Part shown: positions 38,818 to 45,501 of the stretch, one piece after another
Position numbering within the stretch: position 1 is the stretch's first letter
Layout: each line of letters opens with the position of its first letter
Origin: a virus
Reading direction: 5' to 3' (one strand)
Length of the DNA stretch: 45,501 nt
Virus record (IMG/VR): IMGVR_UViG_3300044832_000092
Coordinates: 1-45,501 of that record
Notes under the pieces: generated by a model
Databases searched by the model: none
Told to the model about the DNA's origin: nothing
Seen by the model: the letters and a program-made list of their open reading frames with translations, nothing else
Position numbers and translations under genes: made by a program

Positions 38818-39158
38818 ATGCTTGTTTGGATCTCGTAAATCAAAACCCGAACCAAAAAGTGACCGGCAGGGGCGGCCCAGGACGCGGACAGGGCAGAAAG
38901 CCGAATCCGCTCAAAGACTTGCAGGCTGGAACCGCAACGGCCCTAAAGCTTCTCACCGAACTGAAGGCGGAGAAAGAGATCGTTGAGCTTTACCGTAATT
39001 GCGGGGATGCGCGGCTCAAGATATACATTCTGTTCCGTTTGCGGGAATGGGCTTACGGCAAAGCTCGAGAGACGATAGAAGAGAATGTCAACCTCACCCT
39101 CCCTGATCGACGCGATCGAGCAAAAGCAGCTCTCGCCATCGTTTCTCGATCGGCTTAA
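38814..39158 (+). CDS. terS: Putative small terminase subunit (114 aa)
   Basis: TTG 38814 overlaps the recombinase stop. The basic N-terminus (GRGGPGRGQGRKPNPLKDLQ) is like that of many small terminases and related DNA-binding proteins, and LKIYILFRLREWAYGKA resembles the terS helix pair. It lies directly before, and overlaps, the large terminase ATPase gene. The call rests on this position and general composition. Confidence 0.65.
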   Translation: MNACLDLVNQNPNQKVTGRGGPGRGQGRKPNPLKDLQAGTATALKLLTELKAEKEIVELYRNCGDARLKIYILFRLREWAYGKARETIEENVNLTLPDRRDRAKAALAIVSRSA

Positions 39159-39783
39159 TGATCGTGACTTTACAGTCCTCGAAACGCAGCTTTATGACGA
39201 ACTGGACGCGAAATGCGGCTCAAGCCCTCTCTACTGGGGCCAGAACTGGACCTTTACCGAGAATCCCAAGTGGAAAGAGCAGGGCTTAACATGGCGCGAG
39301 AAGTTCCCCACAAAGGGCTATTTCGTCCCGCTCTTCGAAGCCTTTCAGACCCACAAGCGGCTGTTCGTACCGAAAACCCGCGAAATGATGACGAGCTGGT
39401 GCGCTATGCTCTGGGCTACCCACCAGGCCCAATGGCACCAAGCAGAAGTGATCGTTCAGGCGGACGCGGAAGATAAGGCCGACGAACTCATCGGGTACGC
39501 CGGCTGTCTTTATCGCAATCAGGCGGAGTGGCTCTTGGAGCGGCACCCGCTGATCTCGACCGGGAACAGGGAATTGAAGTGGGCGAGCGGCGGAAGGGTT
39601 TTCGGCATACCGCACGGTGAGCACAAGATCAGGCTATTCCATCCAACGATTTACATCATGGACGAGGCTTCATTTCTCAGAGAGGCGCAACAGTGCTACG
39701 ACGCGGCCGAACCAGTTGCGGGCCAAATAGTTGCCGTCTCTTCGGCGGGACCTGGCTGGTTTGGAGATCAGGTCGCGCGCTGA
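39085..39783 (+). CDS. terL: Large terminase, ATPase domain only (232 aa)
   Basis: ATG 39085, overlapping the small terminase gene by 74 bases. The Walker A-like loop is PKTREMMTSW (96-105), Walker B is TIYIMDEAS (188-196, with Asp193-Glu194) and the coupling motif is SSAGPGWFG (219-227). In intact terminases the chain continues into a nuclease domain; here a stop codon follows eight residues after SSAGPG. The nuclease domain is encoded 3.4 kb downstream (43153). The two products probably assemble into one packaging motor. Confidence 0.85.
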   Translation: MSTSPSLIDAIEQKQLSPSFLDRLNDRDFTVLETQLYDELDAKCGSSPLYWGQNWTFTENPKWKEQGLTWREKFPTKGYFVPLFEAFQTHKRLFVPKTREMMTSWCAMLWATHQAQWHQAEVIVQADAEDKADELIGYAGCLYRNQAEWLLERHPLISTGNRELKWASGGRVFGIPHGEHKIRLFHPTIYIMDEASFLREAQQCYDAAEPVAGQIVAVSSAGPGWFGDQVAR

Positions 39784-40285
39784 ACATTTGGTTATTCCCA
39801 TCGGAATCCAGACCCTAACCCCGCCCCGGCCAAACGCCGAAGTGACTAGCCTAATGGTTGATCTTTTGGAATTGAAGCCGACTGACAAGTTGCTAGAAAT
39901 TGGCACCGGAACGGGATCGCAGACGGCTGTATGGCAGAAATTCGTCAAGGAAGTGCATTCGGTTGAACTGCATCCGGAGTACAAAGTCTATGAACCTTTG
40001 GGCGGCCACGTTTACCTGTCCTACGGAGACGGGGCGAAAGGCAAGCCCGAGGCAGCGCCCTATGACGCAATTGTGGCGACTTGCGGATGCCCGGAAATTC
40101 CGCCGGCTTGGGTTGATCAGTTGAAGGAAGGTGGAAGGCTGGTAGCACCTGTGGGTACGAATGCCATTCAGAAGTTGACGCTTTTCAGGAAGAAAAAAGG
40201 CTTTCTGGCCCCGGAGCGGATTGTGGCCTATCTTCGGTTTGTGATGCTCGAAAGAGAGGCAGATAAATGGCAAGCGGGAATCTAG
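39731..40285 (+). CDS. Protein-L-isoaspartate methyltransferase-like protein (174-184 aa)
   Basis: The longest start is TTG 39731; TTG 39761 is also possible. Either overlaps the ATPase gene. VIPIGIQTLTPPRPNAEVTS resembles the PCMT opening ('PIG.GQTISQP'). KLLEIGTGTGSQTAVWQKF is SAM motif I, and YDAIVATCGCPEIPPAWVDQ then LKEGGRLVAPVG match the second half of the domain. It is somewhat shorter than cellular PCMT. In a phage it could repair damaged aspartates or modify another protein. It is the first gene of the block separating the terminase halves. Confidence 0.75.
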   Translation: MPSLRRDLAGLEIRSRAEHLVIPIGIQTLTPPRPNAEVTSLMVDLLELKPTDKLLEIGTGTGSQTAVWQKFVKEVHSVELHPEYKVYEPLGGHVYLSYGDGAKGKPEAAPYDAIVATCGCPEIPPAWVDQLKEGGRLVAPVGTNAIQKLTLFRKKKGFLAPERIVAYLRFVMLEREADKWQAGI

Positions 40286-40286
40286 T

Positions 40287-40538
40287 TTGGTTCCAAACGC
40301 TAGGACTAGGGGAATTAAAATTCCCCCAATAAAACAATTAGGGGAATCCCAATTCCCCCTGTCAAGCTTTTGGCGCGTCGGGTCAAAAGTTCCGATAAAC
40401 GTTTACGAAGGAGATCGGCCCGTCTGTCAGTGCCAAACTGCGATGGATGCGAAGCGCATCGTAGAGGCGGTAAATGCGTCCTGGGCTAGCATAGATCTGC
40501 GGCGTAAAGCATGGGCGGAAAAAGCGGAAAAGGAGTAA
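40287..40538 (+). CDS. Small hypothetical protein (up to 83 aa)
   Basis: The frame opens at TTG 40287 directly after the previous stop, but its first 25 codons run through two palindromes and read unnaturally, so the real start may be later, at about FWRVGSKVP. The body (INVYEGDRPVCQCQTAMDAK, RIVEAVNASW) is a small protein type seen in other phages. Function unknown. Confidence 0.5.
   Translation: MVPNARTRGIKIPPIKQLGESQFPLSSFWRVGSKVPINVYEGDRPVCQCQTAMDAKRIVEAVNASWASIDLRRKAWAEKAEKE
40309..40358. repeat. Two palindromes, GGGGAATT/AATTCCCC
   Basis: GGGGAATT-AA-AATTCCCC at 40309-40326 is a perfect 8-bp palindrome. A second copy, GGGGAAT-CCC-AATTCCCC, lies at 40341-40358. Both are preceded by TA or TTA. 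Tandem copies 32 bases apart suggest a binding site for a dimeric protein, a replication iteron, or a mobile palindromic element. Confidence 0.7.
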
Positions 40539-40542
40539 CCAC

Positions 40543-40758
40543 ATGGCAACCAACAATCTCTACGATGTAGTGTATGAGTACGGAAACAAGGTGATGAAGC
40601 GAGATCTGGTCTTGGCCGCGTCAGGCGACGAGAACGCGATCAAGGCGGTTCTTTCCACCAATCAAGCCACCAACACCAATGGCCGCGAATCTGTCTCGGG
40701 CGGTATTAAGATTATCGCCATACGAAATGCGTCGATCCCCAACGGAGTTCTCAGCTAA
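40543..40758 (+). CDS. Small hypothetical protein (71 aa)
   Basis: ATG 40543 preceded by AAGGAG. Begins TNNLYDVVYEYGNKVMKRDL; the second half (INGR..SGGIKIIAIRNASI style) is beta-like. No recognised family. It lies in the block between terminase halves. Confidence 0.6.
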   Translation: MATNNLYDVVYEYGNKVMKRDLVLAASGDENAIKAVLSTNQATNTNGRESVSGGIKIIAIRNASIPNGVLS

Positions 40759-40770
40759 AGGAGCTAATTT

Positions 40771-41157
40771 ATGACCGATCCAGTTCCCGCAGTTCAGCCC
40801 GAAGTTCCTCCACAACCTCAGCCCATGCAGCCAGCACCCGCGAAGGTCGTCGCGCCCGCCAAGCCCACCGGCAAGGTCTACCGCGTGTCCTATCACTACG
40901 CCGATAACTCGGTTGACCGGCGAAAAGCGGCGGACCAGAAATACCTCGGCCCACAGCGGCGGGTACACTATACTTTCGGCTCGGCGACGTCCGAGGAATT
41001 GCGGCAGAACGTCTTTGCGCTCGATCCGGCGAAAGGCGCGCTTTCCGTATCGCCCGACTTCCTGGCTATCATGACCGAGAACGGCTACGACAAGAGGCGG
41101 CCGGGCAAGATGGTTATTGACGGAATCGTGGAAGTTGTCGGTAGCGTCATAGCTTAA
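40771..41157 (+). CDS. Hypothetical protein with Pro-rich N-terminus (128 aa)
   Basis: ATG 40771 with AAAGGAG upstream. The first 33 residues are a Pro/Gln/Ala linker (PEVPPQPQPMQPAPAKVV), followed by a small basic alpha/beta domain (KVYRVSYHYADNSVDRRKAA, ..DFLAIMTENGYDKRRPGKM). Pro-rich linkers of this type recur in the virion proteins of this genome, so it may be a structural protein. Confidence 0.6.
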   Translation: MTDPVPAVQPEVPPQPQPMQPAPAKVVAPAKPTGKVYRVSYHYADNSVDRRKAADQKYLGPQRRVHYTFGSATSEELRQNVFALDPAKGALSVSPDFLAIMTENGYDKRRPGKMVIDGIVEVVGSVIA

Positions 41158-41167
41158 TGACCGCTTA

Positions 41168-41530
41168 ATGGCGATTGACCATACATGCGAAGCCGACATT
41201 CCGGTCGATACGGCCGGGGTGACCCAGAACACGAACGGAGTGTCTGGCGGCTTCATGAACTCGGCCGGATTGCACATCAATGCCGACGGGACGCTGGCCA
41301 CGAACACGGTCAAGAATGGCGCGGCGTTCATCAACTCGCGGGGCTGGCTGATTAATCCGGATGGCAGTCTGGTCGTCAGTGTAACCAAGCTCGGCGGGGC
41401 GGCGATCGGCCAATGTGGGGTGCTGACGAATCCGGACGGAACCGTGGTCAATGCCACGTCGGGCGGAGTCTTCATCAACTCTCAGGGCTTGCTCGTCAAG
41501 GGTGATGGCACGCTCGTTACGCTTGCATGA
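41168..41530 (+). CDS. Tandem-repeat protein (120 aa)
   Basis: ATG 41168. From residue 33 the sequence consists of about four degenerate repeats of some 25 residues: 'G-L-H/L-I-N-x-D-G-T/S-L ... G-A-x-F-I-N-S' (GLHINADGTLATNTVKNGAA, GWLINPDGSLVVSVTKLG, GVLTNPDGTVVNATSGG, GLLVKGDGTLVTLA). The NPDG turns spaced by beta strands suggest a short beta-solenoid. No family is recognised. It ends in an ATGA overlap with the next gene. Confidence 0.65.
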   Translation: MAIDHTCEADIPVDTAGVTQNTNGVSGGFMNSAGLHINADGTLATNTVKNGAAFINSRGWLINPDGSLVVSVTKLGGAAIGQCGVLTNPDGTVVNATSGGVFINSQGLLVKGDGTLVTLA

Positions 41531-42105
41531 CCACGATTTACCACGTCGAGCACGGTGACACGAAGTACGACACCGAGGGCAAGGCGCAAGGCCTGCTCAA
41601 TGACGGCCTGGTCGAGAAGGGCAAGCGGGACGCTCGGCAAGCTGGCAGGGCATTGAAGGGCAAGGGGATAGATTGCGTGTACTGCTCTCCCTTGACCCGA
41701 ACAAAGCAAACCGCCCAGATCATTGCCGACATGCTGGGAGCAAAGGTGATTCCGCGCGCAGGCCTGACGCCTTTGGACATCGGGCGATTGCAGGGAAAGA
41801 AGAATTCCGTGGTAGGCAAGTACCTCGAATTCTTTTCGAAGCGTCCGACTTTACCCTTTCCCGAGGGCGAGTCCTTTGGGGAAATGTATGCACGCCTGCG
41901 GAAAGAATGGATTCACCAGTTCCAAGACGACGACCCCGTGATTGCGGTCGTATCCCATTCGCGAGATCACCAACTCTTGAAGCACTGGCAGCGCAACGGG
42001 CTGGATGCCGGACCGGAAGGCGTGAATTTCGACGAGCCCAGCTCCGGGCAAGTCTCGAAGGTTACCAAGTCAGGGAATTCCATCGCAGTGAGGAAAATCG
42101 CATGA
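41527..42105 (+). CDS. Histidine-phosphatase-fold protein with altered RHG motif (192 aa)
   Basis: ATG 41527. The fold is that of the phosphoglycerate mutase/histidine phosphatase group: YCSPLTRTKQTAQIIADML (the conserved Arg), PLDIGRLQGKK, FPEGESFGEMYAR and VVSHSRDHQLL (second His). The first catalytic motif should read RHG but reads VEHGDT, so the nucleophile His9 is kept and the phosphate-binding Arg is replaced by Glu8. It may be inactive or act on another substrate. An unusual gene for a phage. Confidence 0.8.
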   Translation: MTTIYHVEHGDTKYDTEGKAQGLLNDGLVEKGKRDARQAGRALKGKGIDCVYCSPLTRTKQTAQIIADMLGAKVIPRAGLTPLDIGRLQGKKNSVVGKYLEFFSKRPTLPFPEGESFGEMYARLRKEWIHQFQDDDPVIAVVSHSRDHQLLKHWQRNGLDAGPEGVNFDEPSSGQVSKVTKSGNSIAVRKIA

Positions 42106-42269
42106 CGCCACGTCTATGGATTCTGACGGTAGAGGCAGTCTTGGCAATACTGACGATTAACTTAGGGCTAGGCTTTGGCTACCGGCCCGCTATCTATGTA
42201 GGTTTGGGAGTGTTCATTGCGGCCCTAATCCCAATTATTCGCATCGGCTGGTTCAAAGGTAAAGCCTGA
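42102..42269 (+). CDS. Two-helix membrane protein, paralogue B (55 aa)
   Basis: ATG 42102 overlaps the previous stop. Two membrane segments (LTVEAVLAILTINLGLGFGY and IYVGLGVFIAALIPII) and a RIGWFKGKA end. It is the paralogue of the 54-aa product of 8496-8660; the two share the first 15 bases and the MTPRLW and RIGW ends. The copies lie in separate parts of the late operon. Confidence 0.7.
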   Translation: MTPRLWILTVEAVLAILTINLGLGFGYRPAIYVGLGVFIAALIPIIRIGWFKGKA

Positions 42270-42282
42270 AGGAGAAAATCGC

Positions 42283-42843
42283 ATGAAGGGCAGAAATCCA
42301 CTCAAAGGCCGTCACTTCGCAGGCTCGAATCCCGCGCCCGGTTCTCCGGTTAAACCGCCATCGCGCACCGGCAGCGCCTCCGGTAACTTCGTCGGCGGCG
42401 GGACCAACCGAAAGACTGCCCAGAAGCCGGAATACACACGCCGGAAGCCCGCCCCGGCGACGAACTACACCTCGCAGGCCGAGCAGTTCACCCGATCCGC
42501 GCCTGAGCCCTTCCGCAATCCCCAGCCGAGCGCCAATCCGAAAGTCCAGGCGCCCTACGAAACTGGGTCGTCGAAGCCCTACCCAACCTTTGCCGGGACG
42601 CGCGTCTCGATCAATGACGGGGTAAATCCGTCGAAAGCTCCATCGCCCAGCCGGTCGAAGTCTGTCTCGGGCGGCTATCCGGGAGCGAATATCGCGGCAG
42701 TCGGAATTTCGGGCTCGAAGGGTCGCGGCTCGGAGAATGGCAAAGTGGCAGGCCGTGCCCAGCCAAGGAAGTCAGGCAATCCTTTTACGCAGGGGAGATT
42801 CACTCAGGCGAAGTCTACTAGTCCGATGTTTTACGGGAGATAA
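42283..42843 (+). CDS. Disordered basic protein (186 aa)
   Basis: ATG 42283 with AAGGAG upstream. Rich in Ser, Pro, Gly, Lys, Arg and Asn without a hydrophobic core (PSRTGSASGNFVGGGTNRK), ending SPMFYGR. The 105-aa product of the next gene has the same character and ends PSFYGK, with a shared 'YPGxNxxAVGxS' segment, so they are probably related. They may bind DNA or virion surfaces. Confidence 0.6.
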   Translation: MKGRNPLKGRHFAGSNPAPGSPVKPPSRTGSASGNFVGGGTNRKTAQKPEYTRRKPAPATNYTSQAEQFTRSAPEPFRNPQPSANPKVQAPYETGSSKPYPTFAGTRVSINDGVNPSKAPSPSRSKSVSGGYPGANIAAVGISGSKGRGSENGKVAGRAQPRKSGNPFTQGRFTQAKSTSPMFYGR

Positions 42844-42845
42844 CT

Positions 42846-43163
42846 ATGGCATTCCGAAATACCAACGTCGGGCGGAAATTTCAGGGTACGCCGCTCGCCA
42901 AAAACACCCACAAGCCGTCCAGTCTAGGCTCAACGGCAATGGAGCAGAGCCCGGACTCTGGCGGAAATCGCTTCAACCCCGTTCAGAAGCCACAGGCCAA
43001 CCTGCAGAACATGAACATACCCGTGACCGGTGGCCAGCCTCCCGCAGCCTATCCGGGCATGAATACGGGAGCCGTGGGAAACTCCAGCTTGGGCAATATC
43101 GGGGCAGGCAGGGTCTCAAAGAAGAAAGTAGCGGTCGCCAAGCCTTCGTTCTATGGCAAGTGA
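42846..43163 (+). CDS. Disordered basic protein (105 aa)
   Basis: ATG 42846, two bases after the previous stop. Low-complexity Asn/Gly/Pro/Lys-rich (NPVQKPQANLQNMNIPVTGG), ending KKKVAVAKPSFYGK. It is related to the preceding gene by its 'YPGMNTGAVGNSS' segment and C-terminus. It overlaps the terminase nuclease gene by 11 bases, so that gene is translated in coupling with it. Confidence 0.6.
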   Translation: MAFRNTNVGRKFQGTPLAKNTHKPSSLGSTAMEQSPDSGGNRFNPVQKPQANLQNMNIPVTGGQPPAAYPGMNTGAVGNSSLGNIGAGRVSKKKVAVAKPSFYGK

Positions 43164-44139
43164 ATTTCCCGGCATAAACGAATGGACGAACCCCAACGGG
43201 ATCCACATCTTCCGCCTGCACTACTCCGCAGACGAAGAGAAAGGCCAAGGGGAGAAGGTTTTCGTACCAGAAGAAAATGCCTGGCTCAGTCCGTGGGCAA
43301 AGGCTCAATATGACGGATTCACCAATAAGCGAAGCTTTTTTCAAGAAATCGAGATCGACTTCTCTGCCAAATCGGGCGCTCTCATTTATCAGTTGGATGA
43401 CGCCGCGACTTTGGAACCGCTATCTGCTCTGCCTGGCGATGGTACCGATTATTATTTTCTCGACCCGCACCCTCGCGTTCCTCATGCTCATCTCTGGATT
43501 CGGGTTGATCGCTGGGGGGATGCTTGGGCATTTCGCGAACTCTGGCCCAGTAAAATCTGTGGCAAGCCCGGAGATTCGCCCGAAGATGACAACAGATACA
43601 GAATCCGAGACTACGTCGAAACCGTGAAGTGGATGGAGTCGAAGGACAATCCCAAAAACCACGGCAAAGACCTGACCATCTTCAAGCGCGTGATTGACTA
43701 CTCCGCCCGAGGCTTTGTGGCCGACGAAGAAAAGCACATCTCAGTCCAGCAGCGCTATCAAGACGTGGCGAACGAGATCGGGCACTACATGACGTTTGAC
43801 GACGCCATCAAAGACATTGACGCAGGCATTGAAGCAGTGAACGAATGGCTGAAGCCGCGCTTTGTCGAAATGCCGGATGGATCGTTCAAGGGCAAATCTA
43901 AGCTGCACATCATCAAGGAAGAGTGCGTCGAGCTGATCTGGGAATTGCGGAATAATCGCTTCGAGAATCTGACGCCGGTCATGCTGGAGAAATCTGACCC
44001 GTCCGGGCAGCCGCGAAAGAAGCGCAATCATATGACCGATCTTCTGAAATACGCCTGCCTGTGCGGGTTACAGTACGTTACTCCGCCGCGCAAGAGCCTG
44101 AATCCGTGGAAGCCGCTACACCCCGGAATCGCCTACTAA
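43153..44139 (+). CDS. terL: Large terminase, nuclease domain only (328 aa)
   Basis: ATG 43153. The N-terminus (IHIFRLHYSADEEKGQGE) is the strand that normally follows the ATPase linker. FFQEIEIDFSAKSGALIYQ is the usual entry to the RNase H-like nuclease, Asp104 in YYFLDPHPR is the first metal ligand, and NHMTDLLKYA near residue 300 holds the last. There are no Walker motifs. It supplies the headful-cutting nuclease to the ATPase encoded at 39085. The stop is followed after one base by the TTG start of the portal gene. Confidence 0.85.
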   Translation: MASEFPGINEWTNPNGIHIFRLHYSADEEKGQGEKVFVPEENAWLSPWAKAQYDGFTNKRSFFQEIEIDFSAKSGALIYQLDDAATLEPLSALPGDGTDYYFLDPHPRVPHAHLWIRVDRWGDAWAFRELWPSKICGKPGDSPEDDNRYRIRDYVETVKWMESKDNPKNHGKDLTIFKRVIDYSARGFVADEEKHISVQQRYQDVANEIGHYMTFDDAIKDIDAGIEAVNEWLKPRFVEMPDGSFKGKSKLHIIKEECVELIWELRNNRFENLTPVMLEKSDPSGQPRKKRNHMTDLLKYACLCGLQYVTPPRKSLNPWKPLHPGIAY

Positions 44140-44140
44140 C

Positions 44141-45501
44141 TTGCCCGGCCAATTCCAAGCACATCCTAGCGCAGCCGAACTCTCCGACATTCTAGACCGG
44201 AGAAATGAGGCGCGCCGCTGGATGCAAATCAACTACTGGGACGAGTGGGAGGAAGTGTACCGCTCTTCGAAATGCCTCACCAAGAAGATCATGGTCACGG
44301 CGCGCGACGGCTCCCAAGTAGAAGACACGACGCGGACCAACGTCTGCATGCCCGAAACTTCCCTGATTCGCCGCAGAAAGACAGCGAGACTCACCGCCAA
44401 CATGCCCGAGATCCGCTACTTCTCCGGATCGGGCAATACGGAAGTCGAGCAGAAATTGACCGCGTGGGCCTTCCAGCAATTTGACCGCTCGGGAGAAAAT
44501 CAGCAGCACCGAAAACTCGTCAGCTCAGGCGTAACCTTCGGCTTCGCGGTAGGCAAGTTATTCTGGGACACCATCGAAATTGAGCGGAAATTCCAACGAC
44601 AGACGCAGACCCAGCAGGAAGTCATGCAGTACGGCTCGATCATGCCTGACCCAAAGACGGTCAAGAAGTACGAAGGGCCAGTCTCGAAAAATCTCTTCAT
44701 CGGCGATTTCTTCATGGAGCCGGGCTGCGCGTCGGTCAATGAATCGAGCTTCTGTGTCGAAAATTACTGGGAGACGGATCTGTGGCTGAAGAAGATGCTC
44801 AAGAAGGTCTATATCGATCCGGAATCAGGCGAAGAAAAGCCGGTCTTCGACCCGAAGGCTTGCTCTGATCTCTACGAGATGGGGACGTGGAATCCGAACT
44901 TCGGCACGCAGCAGCCCTACGATTTGCGCACGCGCTTCAGAACGTCAGTCCTCGGCCAGCAGGTGCCGCTATTCCCGACCAAACTGATTCCGGGCAAGCG
45001 CTTCGATATCCTGGAGCACCACGCGCGCGACGAATCGGGCAAGATGTGGATTACCTGGCTGGGGAATGAGAAGCAGATTTTGGGCGCAATGCCTTATCCT
45101 TGGGATCTCTATGGCAAATATCTATACACGGAATTTGTACCGTTATTTGACGAGCTTTCGGCGTACGGGGATTCGACCCCCCGCTTACTACGCTTTCTAC
45201 AGGCACTGCACAACGCCACCGTCGGTGCGCGTAAGGATTTGGTGGCAAATATACTGCGTCCGATCGTTCTTCGGCAGGTGGGCGAAGATATACCGGATGA
45301 GCTCACCGACCGGAAACTCTTCAAAGAAGTAGTCGTCAAAAATCTCAACTCCTTCAAGCTCCTGATCGAGAACATGTCGCCGATCTCGGCGGCCATCTCC
45401 GCATCATCCGAAGAAGAAGGCCAGATCATGCGCATGATGGCCCTGGCCGAGCCCAATTTGACCAACGTCGAATCAGGCACAGAATCGAATCCGCAAGCTG
45501 G
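44141..45501 (+). CDS. Portal protein, N-terminal part (continues at base 1)
   Basis: The frame opens at TTG 44141, one base after the terminase stop, and is open to the right end, joining base 1 in the same frame after removal of the repeat. The start is followed by PGQFQAHPSAAELSDILDRR, then ARRWMQINYWDEWEEVYRSS. Portal-like features are the long helical N-terminus and the wing segments (YDLRTRFRTSVLGQQVPLFP). Full length is about 687 residues, in the range of larger podovirus portals. See the 1-830 entry. Confidence 0.78.
   Translation, partial: MPGQFQAHPSAAELSDILDRRNEARRWMQINYWDEWEEVYRSSKCLTKKIMVTARDGSQVEDTTRTNVCMPETSLIRRRKTARLTANMPEIRYFSGSGNTEVEQKLTAWAFQQFDRSGENQQHRKLVSSGVTFGFAVGKLFWDTIEIERKFQRQTQTQQEVMQYGSIMPDPKTVKKYEGPVSKNLFIGDFFMEPGCASVNESSFCVENYWETDLWLKKMLKKVYIDPESGEEKPVFDPKACSDLYEMGTWNPNFGTQQPYDLRTRFRTSVLGQQVPLFPTKLIPGKRFDILEHHARDESGKMWITWLGNEKQILGAMPYPWDLYGKYLYTEFVPLFDELSAYGDSTPRLLRFLQALHNATVGARKDLVANILRPIVLRQVGEDIPDELTDRKLFKEVVVKNLNSFKLLIENMSPISAAISASSEEEGQIMRMMALAEPNLTNVESGTESNPQA
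45375..45501. repeat. 127-bp terminal direct repeat, right copy
   Basis: Identical to bases 1-127. It lies inside the portal gene, showing that the contig closes on itself. Confidence 0.95.

Noticed and set aside
41673-42101. Long N-terminal extension of the 55-aa membrane protein
   Set aside because: It is the shadow of the phosphatase-like gene; the ATG at 42102 matches the paralogue's start exactly.
39783-43153. Group I intron or intein in the terminase gene
   Set aside because: Both halves have their own stop or start signals, no splice motifs are seen, and the gap is full of coupled genes.
1-45501. CRISPR array, reverse transcriptase or diversity-generating retroelement
   Set aside because: No regular repeat-spacer units, no reverse transcriptase motif and no template repeat were seen.

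Overview
The window looks like a complete temperate tailed-phage (Caudoviricetes) genome from an uncultured source. Bases 1-127 are repeated exactly at 45375-45501, and the portal gene reads through that junction. The molecule is therefore best treated as a circle of 45,374 bp whose ends were set by the assembler. The phage is temperate: it has a tyrosine integrase and, beside it, a 44-bp segment matching the 3' half of a tRNA-Arg(UCU) gene, which is the expected attP core. The host cannot be proven. Moderately GC-rich DNA, AGGAG-type ribosome sites, many Sec signal peptides and the style of the integrase suggest a Gram-negative soil bacterium, possibly Acidobacteriota (inference).

Layout. 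(1) 36.5-38.2 kb, plus strand: a short operon with a LuxR-type HTH protein, a zinc mini-protein and an Ig-like protein, closed by a strong terminator. (2) 38.3-45.5 kb, plus strand: a small second tyrosine recombinase, a putative small terminase and a large terminase split into two genes. The ATPase half is at 39085-39783 and the nuclease half at 43153-44139. Nine genes lie between them, including a PCMT-like methyltransferase and a histidine-phosphatase-fold protein. The portal gene follows and crosses the ends. (3) 0.8-18.3 kb: a signal-peptide-bearing spike, scaffold, SU10/DUF5309-type major capsid protein, terminator, a sugar/methyl-transfer cassette (two glycosyltransferases, a SAM methyltransferase, a GDP-mannose 3,5-epimerase-like enzyme), then connector, tail and internal virion proteins. 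(4) 18.2-19.1 kb: a minus-strand membrane gene and an HNH homing endonuclease that look inserted. (5) 19.2-27.1 kb: three more large spike or fibre-like proteins, each starting with a Sec signal peptide. The last is about 1,530 residues and has a C9 tract at its 5' end. (6) 27.2-29.4 kb: a lysis-like cassette of small membrane proteins, a lipoprotein and a GH71/GH99-like TIM-barrel protein. There is no recognisable lysozyme or amidase. (7) 29.4-36.4 kb, minus strand: the early/lysogeny arm with an ERF annealing protein, a C5-cytosine methyltransferase, two HNH proteins, many zinc mini-proteins, attP and the integrase.

All late genes run rightward as one long, tightly overlapping transcription unit (ATGA, TTGA and GTGA junctions are common). 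The early arm runs leftward, and the two meet at 29385/29386 with back-to-back stop codons. No DNA polymerase, primase, helicase or replication initiator is recognisable, so replication probably depends on the host or on an unrecognised small protein. The most unusual points are the split terminase, the four exported-looking spike proteins, the possible novel endolysin, and the two tyrosine recombinases with non-canonical catalytic boxes.
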